Source: an uncultured Flavobacteriales bacterium (GTDB lineage: Bacteria > Bacteroidota > Bacteroidia > Flavobacteriales > UBA1820). From it: a DNA stretch of 37,354 nt. The stretch is taken from positions 1-37,354 of the forward strand of contig CAUHQV010000022.1 in assembly GCA_959608625.1 (NCBI GenBank), in the 5' to 3' direction. Shown here in pieces: positions 24,480-32,062 of this stretch. The translations under genes were made by a program, and so were the position numbers. Within the stretch, counting starts at the first letter, position 1, and each line of letters begins with the position of its first letter. The notes beneath the pieces were generated by a model. It made no database searches and was not told the origin of the DNA. It saw nothing but the letters and a program-made list of their open reading frames with translations.

Positions 24480-25547
24480 CTATTTCTTGCTAAAAATCCG
24501 GTCGATCTCTTTCATGATATCCTGCGCATGACCGCGGTCTACGATGACCCCGTCCGGGCCGATCAGGACGCTCTGCGGGAAGTAGGAAATATTGTATTCC
24601 TCCATGATCTCCCGGCCCGTGGCGGCGTTCGGCTGGACGGACGTATTTACCTGTGTCCAGGTCATGCCGTCTTTGGCGATAGCGGTCAGCCAGTTCTTTT
24701 CCGAAGTTTCCCGGCAGGCCAGCGAAACGATGTCGAAGCCTTTGTTTTTGTATTTAGCGTAAAGCTGCGCCAGCATCGGGTTGGTAGCCCGGCACGGCCC
24801 GCACCAGGAGCCCCAGAATTCCAACAGCAGGTATTTGCCCCGGTAGTCGGACAGGTTGAGGGTCTTGCCGTCCTTGTCCGTAAGGGTAAAGGCCAGGGCC
24901 GGCATGCCCGGGGCGGAATTCCGCGCATCGTCCAGGGCTTGGGCCAGGATTTTACCGTATCGGCTGGCCCGCACGGGTTCGTCGAGGTTGGCATAGGCGG
25001 CTTCGGCTTTTTCCGCGGTGATATCGCCTCCCCGCAGGCGGGTGGCCGCCACATAAGCCGTGTAGGCGTAGTGGGAAGGATTCTCAAGAACGAAATCTTC
25101 CTGCGCTTTTTGGAGCGCTTCATAAGGCCCGCGGCTTAAGGTCGCTTTTTTCACGGCTGCCCATTTGTCGTCGTCGTAGATACCTCCGGAGATAGTGAGG
25201 TTCCCGTTCTTGTCCGCTGTGAAATCGTACGTGCCGCTATCGCTCTCGAGGAACATGCCGAACAATTTTCCCCGGAACGCTCCCCGGCCCATAGCCAGTT
25301 TGTCTTCTTCCGGCAGGGTGACGATCAGCACGTCGGTACCCGAAAGGTCCGTTTTCAGGGTGAACCGCCCATCGTCGCCCACGCGGGCACTATCCACGGG
25401 TATAGGCAGACCTTTCGTGTTGAAGATAGCGGTGTAGACTTTGTCGGCGGAAGTCGCGCCTTCCACCCGGCCGTTTATGATGCTTTGACCGGACACGAAA
25501 GGAAATATTCCCAGCAGGGCGGCCAGAGTGAACAATATTTTTTTCAT
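24480..25547 (-). CDS. TlpA-like periplasmic thiol-disulfide oxidoreductase
   Basis: 355 residues. A Sec signal (MKKILFTLAALLGIFPFVSG) without a lipobox precedes a beta-rich N-terminal domain of the DUF4369 kind (about 22-120), a helical middle part, and a thioredoxin fold from about 215 with active-site W248-C249-G250-P251-C252 and the cis-proline segment YFPQSVLIG. Such proteins in Bacteroidota reduce or isomerise periplasmic disulfides; the specific client is unknown. It follows a related lipoprotein gene by 10 nt, so the two are one operon and may be partners anchored and free in the periplasm. Confidence 0.88.
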   Translation of the reverse strand: MKKILFTLAALLGIFPFVSGQSIINGRVEGATSADKVYTAIFNTKGLPIPVDSARVGDDGRFTLKTDLSGTDVLIVTLPEEDKLAMGRGAFRGKLFGMFLESDSGTYDFTADKNGNLTISGGIYDDDKWAAVKKATLSRGPYEALQKAQEDFVLENPSHYAYTAYVAATRLRGGDITAEKAEAAYANLDEPVRASRYGKILAQALDDARNSAPGMPALAFTLTDKDGKTLNLSDYRGKYLLLEFWGSWCGPCRATNPMLAQLYAKYKNKGFDIVSLACRETSEKNWLTAIAKDGMTWTQVNTSVQPNAATGREIMEEYNISYFPQSVLIGPDGVIVDRGHAQDIMKEIDRIFSKK

Positions 25548-25557
25548 CGGCCGTGAT

Positions 25558-26757
25558 TTATTTTTGGTCCGCTGCGTCGAAAGAGGAGACGACAGCTTCT
25601 TCTACCTGTCCCAGGATTCCCATCGGGTGTCCTTTAAGGACGATCTTTCCGTCCGGCCCGATCAAAAAGCAGGACGGCACGCCCATCACGGCGTAGGCGG
25701 GCTGTATTTCTTTTCCGAGGGGAGAATGGCTGTCGTTCAGGTGGCGCCAGGTCATATGTTCGTCCTCGATCACTTTTTTCCAGTAATCGTCGCTGCGTTC
25801 GTTGGTGGCGATGCTCACCATTTCAAAGTTTTTGTCCTTGAGTTTGCCGTATAGCTCCACCAGAGATGGCGTGGATGCCCGGCAAGGCCCGCACCAAGTG
25901 CCCCAAAAATCCACCAATACGTATTTTCCGCGCAGATCGGACAGGCGGAGCATATTCCCATCGATATCTTCCAGGGCAAATTCAGGTGCCGTAGCCCCTA
26001 TTTCGGTGGATTTTTTGGCGGCGATGTAATCCGCTACGGCTTTTCCGGCCGGGCTGGCCTGTACGCGGGGCGAGAGAGTTTGGAAAGTGGAATCGTATTT
26101 TCCGAAGTCCTGCATCGCCTCATAGTCGTAATGCAGTATTTCGGCGGAATAGGCCATATCGGGGTTATTTTTAGCCAACTCGTTCTCCAGCGGTTTGCGC
26201 TGGGCGAACAGGCCGTTCGATTCTTTGAACAGGGCCATGGCTTTTTCCTGCATCGTTTTCAGGCTGTCCGGATCGTATCCTTCCTGGGCCGCATAGGCCC
26301 GGGCGGCGCCCATAGCCTGCATCCCTTCTTTTTGTACGCTTTGGCCTTTGGCCGTCAGTTCGTTGATCTCTTTCATGGCCGGGAGGGAATAAAGCCCTCC
26401 GGAAAATTGGAGATAGCGCCAGTCCTCGGTATTTCCTTCGGCTTTCAGGTCGGCGTAGCCTTCCAAGAAAAGGCCGACGGAGGGATTGTTGGCCGGGTCG
26501 AGCTTTTCACCCGGTTTGAGCAACAGCAGGCTGGCGTAAGTATCCGTAGCCGACGTTTTGAGGACGAAGTTCCCGTCTTGTGTGACCACAGTGCTGTCGG
26601 TCGGGACGGGTGTTTGCGTAAAGGTTCCGGTGGCCAGTACGATGCGGTCGCCTTTTTGGAGGCCGTCGATATGCCCTTCGATGGTATTCTGGTGGGATTG
26701 CGTACAGGCGCACATCCCGGCGGCGGCAAACGCGGCCAATAGTAAAGATCTTTTCAT
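25558..26757 (-). CDS. TlpA-like thioredoxin lipoprotein
   Basis: 399 residues. The N terminus MKRSLLLAAFAAAGMCACTQ is a lipoprotein signal with two possible lipid cysteines (C16 or C18). The layout parallels its neighbour: DUF4369-like beta domain (24-120), helical linker (125-250), thioredoxin domain with W288-C289-G290-P291-C292 and cis-proline segment MGVPSCFLIG. The extra cysteine after the cis-proline is unusual. The two proteins are clearly related but diverged, so an old duplication is likely. The gene is first in the operon. Confidence 0.88.
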   Translation of the reverse strand: MKRSLLLAAFAAAGMCACTQSHQNTIEGHIDGLQKGDRIVLATGTFTQTPVPTDSTVVTQDGNFVLKTSATDTYASLLLLKPGEKLDPANNPSVGLFLEGYADLKAEGNTEDWRYLQFSGGLYSLPAMKEINELTAKGQSVQKEGMQAMGAARAYAAQEGYDPDSLKTMQEKAMALFKESNGLFAQRKPLENELAKNNPDMAYSAEILHYDYEAMQDFGKYDSTFQTLSPRVQASPAGKAVADYIAAKKSTEIGATAPEFALEDIDGNMLRLSDLRGKYVLVDFWGTWCGPCRASTPSLVELYGKLKDKNFEMVSIATNERSDDYWKKVIEDEHMTWRHLNDSHSPLGKEIQPAYAVMGVPSCFLIGPDGKIVLKGHPMGILGQVEEAVVSSFDAADQK

Positions 26758-26960
26758 GGGATTTATCGGTTTATTATGTCTTTATAAATGTTAACTTTTT
26801 AAAAAACAGGATTTTTGGCAGTCCTTTTTCACCCGGTTAATAGCTTTGTCGCGGATACTTTCCGGGGTTTGCGAATGTCCTCTGGAAGTTACTTCCCACA
26901 GGGTTTTTCGGATTTCCGTCCGCCTTGAGAACTTCTTTTTTTCAAATGTTCGTTTTGCGC
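26758..26960. other. intergenic region upstream of the thioredoxin operon
   Basis: This 203-nt stretch must hold the promoter of the thioredoxin pair, but I see no exact TAnnTTTG at a suitable distance. A 65-codon minus-strand frame crosses it, but it is not convincing. Confidence 0.3.
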
Positions 26961-27146
26961 TCAGGACTTTTTGCGGAAAAAGGCCCAAAAATTTACCCCG
27001 GCGTATAGCAGCAGGATGGCCACGATAAATCCGGTCGAGTAGGGAGTCTGTTCGAAACTCGCCTGCAGCCGTCCGGAGGCAAGCCCGTAAACGATCACGA
27101 TGATGCCGGCCGCGGCGAGGATCAGACGAAGGGTCGATTTTTTCAT
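26961..27146 (-). CDS. small two-helix membrane protein
   Basis: 61 residues from ATG 27146 (MKKSTLRLIL); an ATG three codons earlier is also possible. Two hydrophobic segments (about 6-22 and 39-56) flank a short polar loop, and the end is basic (FRKKS), giving a typical small inner-membrane protein of unknown family. A TACATTTG promoter element lies 29 nt upstream, which supports a real gene. It is alone on its transcript or reads on toward the thioredoxin genes. Confidence 0.55.
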   Translation of the reverse strand: MKKSTLRLILAAAGIIVIVYGLASGRLQASFEQTPYSTGFIVAILLLYAGVNFWAFFRKKS

Positions 27147-27175
27147 TATGTGCAATGAATGAGGTTTATCGCTAC

Positions 27176-27183
27176 CAAATGTA
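27176..27183 (-). promoter_or_regulatory. -7 element of the small membrane protein gene
   Basis: TACATTTG on the minus strand, 29 nt before the start codon; the -33 region is not convincing. Confidence 0.4.
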
Positions 27184-27309
27184 GGGAAAAATCAGATTTT
27201 GCCCGGCGGTTTTCGGGTTTTTCCGGAAAAAATAGGATATAGGCAGGAAAATACAGGGTAAAATCATTAATAATCAGCACAAAGATGACCAATGGTTCCG
27301 CGGAATTCC

Positions 27310-27317
27310 TATTTTTG
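27310..27317 (+). promoter_or_regulatory. -7 element of hppA
   Basis: TATTTTTG, 32 nt before the ATG at 27350. No TTTG is found at the usual -33 spacing. Confidence 0.5.
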
Positions 27318-27349
27318 TACGACCAAACGATTTTAGAATCATACGAACT

Positions 27350-29590
27350 ATGGAAAATCTCTTTTACCTCGTACCGCTTTTCGGAGTGGTCGGACTTTTG
27401 ATCATGGGTGTGCGGGCCGTATGGGTCGGCAAACAATCCTGGGGCGATGAAAAAATGCACCGCCTTGCCCGTAAGATAGAATCCGGCGCCATGGCTTTCC
27501 TGAAAGCCGAATGGAAAGTCCTCGCTTACTTTGCCGTTATCGTAGCCGTCCTATTGGCTTTCCTGGGATATTCCGGGGAGGGCAGCAGTTGGATCATTGC
27601 CATTTGCTTTTTGGCGGGGGCTTTTTGTTCTGCGCTGGCCGGCTATTTCGGGATGCGCATCGCCACCAAGGCCAATGTCCGCACCACACAGGCGGCCCGG
27701 ACTTCCCTGGTAAAAGCGCTGAAAGTGTCTTTTGCCGGCGGTTCGGTGATGGGTTTCGGAGTGACGGGGCTGGCCGTGCTGGGCATGGGCGGATTGTTCC
27801 TGCTGCTGGCCCACATTTTCGGCGCGTTTGAATCCGCTCGAGGCATGTCGGTAGCGATAGAGGTGATTTCCGGGTTTTCCCTGGGAGCCGAATCCATCGC
27901 TTTGTTTGCCCGTGTAGGCGGCGGTATCTATACCAAGGCCGCCGACGTAGGGGCCGACCTGGTGGGAAAAGTGGAAGCCGGTATTCCGGAGGACGACCCG
28001 CGCAATCCGGCCACGATCGCCGATAACGTAGGCGACAATGTGGGCGACGTAGCAGGGATGGGCGCCGATCTTTTTGGTTCATATGTGGCCACAATACTCG
28101 CGACGATGGTACTGGGGCAGGAGGTGAGGATCAACGGCGAGAGTATTTCCGAGACGGTACTCCTCCCGATGATCATCGCGGGCATGGGGATCGTATTCTC
28201 CTACATAGGATCCTGGTTCGTCTCCATAAAGAAAGAAACGGACAGCGTCCAGAAAGCCCTCAACCGGGGGAACTGGGTGTCTATTCTGCTGACTGCCGTT
28301 GCCGTCGTATTTGTGACCGAATACATCCTTCCCGATGCCGTGATGAACCTGCGGGGCGATACGTTCACCTCCGGAGGGGTTGTGCTGGCTATTCTCACGG
28401 GTCTTGCCGTGGGAATTATCATCAGCCTGGTAACGGAGCATTATACCGCGATCGGGCGGCGCCCGGTGCGTTCCATCGTTGAAAAATCATCCACCGGCCA
28501 TGCCACAAACATCATTGATGGGCTGGCTGTGGGGATGGAATCCACCTGCATCCCGGTGCTGGTGCTGGCGGCGGGAATCTTCCTTTCGTTCCATTTCGCC
28601 GGGCTTTACGGGGTGGGAATCGCCGCCGCCGGGATGATGGCCACCACGGCTATGCAGCTTTCCATTGACGCTTTCGGCCCCGTGGCCGATAATGCCGGGG
28701 GTATCGCCGAAATGAGCGGACTGCCGCAGGAAGTGCGGGAACGGACGGATATCCTGGATGCGGTGGGTAATACTACAGCCGCTACCGGGAAAGGTTTCGC
28801 GATCGCTTCGGCTGCACTGACCTCCCTGGCGCTGTTTGCCGGGTTCGTCGGACTGTCGGGGATAGACGGGATCGATATTTACAATGCATATGTGTTGGCC
28901 GGGCTGTTCGTCGGGGCGATGATCCCCTTCGTGTTCTCTTCCCGGGCTATATTCGCAGTATCGACGGCGGCCATGGAGATGGTCAACGAGGTGCGCCGCC
29001 AGTTCCGCGAGATACCGGGGATCATGGAATACAAGGCCGAGCCCGATTACGACAAGTGCATAGCTATCTCCACCTATGCTTCCCTGCGGGGAATGGTGGT
29101 TCCCGGTGCGATGGCCCTGCTGGTGCCTATCGTGGTGGGATTTGTCTTCGGCCCGGAGGTACTGGGAGGAACGCTGGCGGGCATTACCGTGTCCGGCGTG
29201 CTGATGGGTATTTTCCAGTCCAATGCGGGCGGAGCGTGGGACAATGCCAAAAAATCCATCGAAAAAGGGGTTGTAGTTAACGGAGTGGAGGAAAAGAAAG
29301 GCTCCGATGCGTATAAAGCGGCCGTGACGGGCGATACCGTAGGCGATCCTTTCAAGGATACTTCCGGCCCGTCGATGAATATCCTGATAAAGCTCACGTC
29401 CATCGTGGCGCTTATTATTGCGCCTTATATCAGCCACTGGTACCTCACGATGCCCGATGAAGTGGCTGTCGAAAAGGCTATTATACGGGAAGTGAACGCT
29501 TTCCAACAAAAGGCGCAACAAGCCCGGGCCGAATTCCAGCAGACGCTCGATACGCTCACGGCCGATACCGACAGGGCGATCGAAGAATAA
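27350..29590 (+). CDS. hppA: K+-dependent membrane-bound pyrophosphatase (ion pump)
   Basis: 746 residues, about 16 membrane segments. It hydrolyses pyrophosphate and pumps H+ and/or Na+ outward. The substrate site is intact: GGIYTKAADVGADLVGK at 191-207 and DNVGDNVGD at 225-233, with Mg-PPi-binding aspartates. In GNTTAATGKG, A477 and G480 are the residues of K+-dependent enzymes; K+-independent ones have Lys and Thr there. Whether it moves Na+, H+ or both cannot be decided by eye, though dual Na+/H+ pumps are known in Bacteroides. It is followed after 12 nt by the SnoaL-like gene. A K+ requirement fits with the TrkH gene in the same window, but that is not evidence of a link. Confidence 0.95.
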   Translation: MENLFYLVPLFGVVGLLIMGVRAVWVGKQSWGDEKMHRLARKIESGAMAFLKAEWKVLAYFAVIVAVLLAFLGYSGEGSSWIIAICFLAGAFCSALAGYFGMRIATKANVRTTQAARTSLVKALKVSFAGGSVMGFGVTGLAVLGMGGLFLLLAHIFGAFESARGMSVAIEVISGFSLGAESIALFARVGGGIYTKAADVGADLVGKVEAGIPEDDPRNPATIADNVGDNVGDVAGMGADLFGSYVATILATMVLGQEVRINGESISETVLLPMIIAGMGIVFSYIGSWFVSIKKETDSVQKALNRGNWVSILLTAVAVVFVTEYILPDAVMNLRGDTFTSGGVVLAILTGLAVGIIISLVTEHYTAIGRRPVRSIVEKSSTGHATNIIDGLAVGMESTCIPVLVLAAGIFLSFHFAGLYGVGIAAAGMMATTAMQLSIDAFGPVADNAGGIAEMSGLPQEVRERTDILDAVGNTTAATGKGFAIASAALTSLALFAGFVGLSGIDGIDIYNAYVLAGLFVGAMIPFVFSSRAIFAVSTAAMEMVNEVRRQFREIPGIMEYKAEPDYDKCIAISTYASLRGMVVPGAMALLVPIVVGFVFGPEVLGGTLAGITVSGVLMGIFQSNAGGAWDNAKKSIEKGVVVNGVEEKKGSDAYKAAVTGDTVGDPFKDTSGPSMNILIKLTSIVALIIAPYISHWYLTMPDEVAVEKAIIREVNAFQQKAQQARAEFQQTLDTLTADTDRAIEE

Positions 29591-29602
29591 CCGAACGGTA
29601 GA

Positions 29603-29983
29603 ATGGAAAAACAGGCTGCTCCGAAAACCGTAGCATTGAGGTTCAACGATTGCATCAACCGGCATGACCTTACCGAACTTTTGACCCTGATGACCGATAC
29701 CCATACGTTCATCGATAGCTCGAACAATGTCCTCGAAGGAAAAGCCGCTTGCCGGAAGTCCTGGTCGGATTTTTTTGTACAGTGGCCCGACTATCGGAAT
29801 ATTTTTGAATCGATAGCGGTCAATGGGGCGACGGTCGTTATGCAGGGCCGTTCGGTTTGTTCGGATGAGAAACTCGATACAAAAGCGATTTGGACGGCTC
29901 GGATCACGGGGAATAAAGTAGCCGAATGGCGGGTTTATTTCGACACACCACAAAACAGGGAGGCCTTGGGAATGAGGAAATAA
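29603..29983 (+). CDS. SnoaL/NTF2-like small protein
   Basis: 126 residues with the NTF2-like cone fold pattern: RFNDCINRHDLTELLTLMTDTHTFIDSS, then GKAACRKSWSDFFVQWPDYRNIFE, and a beta-rich end with IWTARITGNKVAEWRVYFDT. Members act as enzymes or ligand-binding proteins; no catalytic assignment is possible. It starts 12 nt after hppA and ends before a strong terminator, so it shares the hppA transcript. Confidence 0.78.
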   Translation: MEKQAAPKTVALRFNDCINRHDLTELLTLMTDTHTFIDSSNNVLEGKAACRKSWSDFFVQWPDYRNIFESIAVNGATVVMQGRSVCSDEKLDTKAIWTARITGNKVAEWRVYFDTPQNREALGMRK

Positions 29984-30035
29984 TTCCTAATTATTCTATT
30001 TCCGGCAGGGATACCACCGGAAATTTATTCATAAA

Positions 30036-30063
30036 AAAGGCCCGCCTTTTCGGGCGGGCCTTT
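30036..30063. terminator. bidirectional terminator between the SnoaL-like gene and dps
   Basis: Arms AAAGGCCCGCC / GGCGGGCCTTT with a 6-nt loop, between convergent genes, with A-rich and T-rich flanks. Confidence 0.85.
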
Positions 30064-30093
30064 CCGTTTTTCAGGTCGGGTAAGTAATATTCG

Positions 30094-30561
30094 TTATGCC
30101 AGGTAGGCGGACAGCATCCATACTTTTTTCTCGTCCGCGCCGTTGTAACCGGTCATCATATCCACGGTCACGTCGTCTCCCGCTTTTTCAGCCACTTCAA
30201 TGGTCTCGCGGTGCGATTTGAGCAGGTATTTGATGTCGTTCAACAGGCTCGTAGTGGCTTTGTCGGCATCGCTTACGTTTTCGTACACTTTCAGGGAAGT
30301 GTTGTCCAGATAATCCTTGAAGGTATGGAGCGGAGTGCCGCCCAGCATCAGGATCCTTTCGGCCAGTTCGTCCACCCGTTCTGCGGCTTCGTTGTAATAC
30401 TGTTCGAAGATGGCGTGAAGGGTAAAGAACGAACGTCCTTTGATATTCCAGTGGAAACCACGCAGGTTCTGGTAATGGATTTGATAATCGGCAAGCAATT
30501 TGTTGAGTTTTTCTACTACTTTCTCGTTGTGGAGTTCTACTCCGGCTGCATTCTTTTTCAT
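30094..30561 (-). CDS. dps: Dps family DNA-binding ferritin-like protein
   Basis: 155 residues from ATG 30561; the longer upstream frame is not supported. Dps dodecamers oxidise and store iron with peroxide and protect DNA. The inter-subunit ferroxidase ligands are in place: H37 in FHWNIKG, H49, E53, D64 and E68 in RVDELAERILMLGG, with the family spacing. The N terminus is short with a few lysines (MKKNAAGVE), so DNA binding is possible but uncertain. A perfect palindrome lies 62 nt upstream. Confidence 0.93.
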   Translation of the reverse strand: MKKNAAGVELHNEKVVEKLNKLLADYQIHYQNLRGFHWNIKGRSFFTLHAIFEQYYNEAAERVDELAERILMLGGTPLHTFKDYLDNTSLKVYENVSDADKATTSLLNDIKYLLKSHRETIEVAEKAGDDVTVDMMTGYNGADEKKVWMLSAYLA

Positions 30562-30623
30562 GATTATTTCATTTTTTAGTTCGTATGTATTTCGCTTTCT
30601 TCCGGGGCTTTTTTCGGCCCGTG

Positions 30624-30636
30624 GGGACAATGTCCC
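30624..30636. promoter_or_regulatory. 13-nt palindrome upstream of dps
   Basis: GGGACA-A-TGTCCC is a perfect inverted repeat in the intergenic region between dps and the divergent hydrolase gene. It could be an operator or a stem in the dps leader. It does not look like a PerR or Fur box. A weak -7-like TACCTTTA lies just upstream at 30651-30658 on the minus strand. Confidence 0.4.
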
Positions 30637-30732
30637 TTTGTTTTCTAGAGTAAAGGTAGGGGGATATAATGGTTTAGGAGTTAAATATTTATAAAAAAAA
30701 GCTATGGCGCCACAGTTTAAATCTATCTTTAT

Positions 30733-30740
30733 TACATTTG
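30733..30740 (+). promoter_or_regulatory. -7 element of the serine hydrolase gene
   Basis: TACATTTG lies 53 nt before the ATG at 30794 and after the alternative ATG at 30704, so it favours the later start. Confidence 0.45.
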
Positions 30741-30793
30741 TTGGCGAAAGTCGGGGCGGAGAATGGCTCACACCCTTTTTTTCAATACACCGC

Positions 30794-31996
30794 ATGGCAA
30801 AGAGCAAACTCACCATAGTACTGTTTTTTTTCGTCCTGTTCGTCCTGTCGGGCTTTTCCCTCCCTTCCGAGGGGGACAAGATCGTAAAGACTATCTATAT
30901 AGATACCACAAACCTTTACCGCCGGGTGGCGCTGCCCGATAAGGCTTTCGATGCCGAAAAGATAAAGACGGTGGATAAATATTTTATCGCCCGTTCCGTC
31001 AAGGGGCAGTTCAACGGGGTGGTGCTGTTTGCCCAGGACGACAAGATCTTCGTGAAAGCGTACGGATATTCCAATTTCCGTTCGAAGGAAAAACTGACCG
31101 TTTCTTCCCGTTTCCAGCTGGCTTCCATTTCCAAGACCATTACTTCCACAGCCGTCCTGATGCTGGCGCGGGAAGATAAAATAGACCTGAAAGCCCCGGT
31201 AAGCAAGTATCTCGATGGGTTCGCTCGTCCGGGAGTGACGGTCGAAATGCTGCTCACCCATACCAGCGGGCTTCCCGACTATACCCGCTTTACGGCGGCG
31301 CCCTGGGGCAGTACCGACCCGATGGGCAACGAGGATATGTTGGCCATCATGATAAAGAAAAAACCGGCTTCTGTTTTTTCCCCCGGGCGTCAATACCAGT
31401 ACTGCAATACCAACTATGCGTTGTTGGCCTCTATCGTGGAGCACGTTACCGGAGAAGGGTTCGCGCCGTGGGTGCGCAAGAATATCTTCGAACCCGTAGG
31501 AATGAAGCATACTTTCTTTTGCACCGAAGAGCAATTCCACACCTCGGAACAAATGACTACCGGGTATACTTCCCGCCGCGCGCCTTACAGCCTCAATTTC
31601 CTGGACGGAGTATTGGGGGATAAAGGGGTTTATTCGACCGTGCAGGATATGCTATGTTTCGACCTGGCCCTGCGGAACGGTTTTTTGCTCCCTCCCGAAT
31701 GGCAACAGAAGGCTTATACCAATTATACCGACCAGATACACCCTTATGGATACGGATGGAGGCTTTACGAATACCAAGGACATGAGATCGTGTACCATAA
31801 CGGGTGGTGGCATGGATACAGGGGGCGTTTTTTGCGCGTACCCAAAGAGAACATGACGATCGTTATCCTCGAGAACCAGGCGAGAAACTCCTTTTCGGTA
31901 CCTACCCTGATGAACATATCCCAAAAGCTTTTCGATGAAAAGGTGGCAGATACCACGATCGTCGAGAGCGGGGAGGAGGATACGGACGGACAATGA
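30794..31996 (+). CDS. exported serine beta-lactamase-like hydrolase (class C / penicillin-binding family)
   Basis: 400 residues from ATG 30794, where a Sec signal begins (MAKSKLTIVLFFFVLFVLSG). An ATG 30 codons earlier would bury the signal peptide. The beta-lactamase fold shows S111-x-x-K114 (ASISKTITS), the Tyr motif YCN in QYQYCNTNYALLA, and HNGWWHGYRG in place of the KTG box. This family includes esterases, D-aminopeptidases and carboxypeptidases; true beta-lactamase activity is unlikely to be inferable. It acts in the periplasm. The gene is alone, 66 nt before the porin gene on the same strand. Confidence 0.85.
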   Translation: MAKSKLTIVLFFFVLFVLSGFSLPSEGDKIVKTIYIDTTNLYRRVALPDKAFDAEKIKTVDKYFIARSVKGQFNGVVLFAQDDKIFVKAYGYSNFRSKEKLTVSSRFQLASISKTITSTAVLMLAREDKIDLKAPVSKYLDGFARPGVTVEMLLTHTSGLPDYTRFTAAPWGSTDPMGNEDMLAIMIKKKPASVFSPGRQYQYCNTNYALLASIVEHVTGEGFAPWVRKNIFEPVGMKHTFFCTEEQFHTSEQMTTGYTSRRAPYSLNFLDGVLGDKGVYSTVQDMLCFDLALRNGFLLPPEWQQKAYTNYTDQIHPYGYGWRLYEYQGHEIVYHNGWWHGYRGRFLRVPKENMTIVILENQARNSFSVPTLMNISQKLFDEKVADTTIVESGEEDTDGQ

Positions 31997-32006
31997 GGAC
32001 GCTCTG

Positions 32007-32014
32007 TAATTTTG
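32007..32014 (+). promoter_or_regulatory. possible -7 element before the porin gene
   Basis: TAATTTTG lies 48 nt before the ATG at 32063; a second match, TATTTTTG at 32051-32058, is too close to the start for a normal leader. Neither has a good -33 element. Confidence 0.35.
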
Positions 32015-32062
32015 TATGCCCGAAAGTACCGACATACCGGAAGGATGAACTATTTTTGCACC

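Noticed and set aside
26791..26988. 65-codon basic minus-strand frame upstream of the thioredoxin operon
   Set aside because: It overlaps the end of the small membrane protein gene, lacks a promoter or start signal of its own, and matches nothing I recognise. It is the most plausible of the rejected frames.
28487..29953. Long minus-strand frame antisense to hppA
   Set aside because: It mirrors the codon structure of hppA, is rich in His, Arg and Gly as antisense shadows are, and has no domain pattern.
30704..30793. Longer start for the serine hydrolase
   Set aside because: It would place 30 residues before a normal signal peptide, and the -7 element at 30733 lies inside it.
30562..30879. 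N-terminal extension of dps
   Set aside because: The extra 106 residues have no family match, cross the palindrome and the divergent gene's promoter, and the normal Dps start is at 30561.
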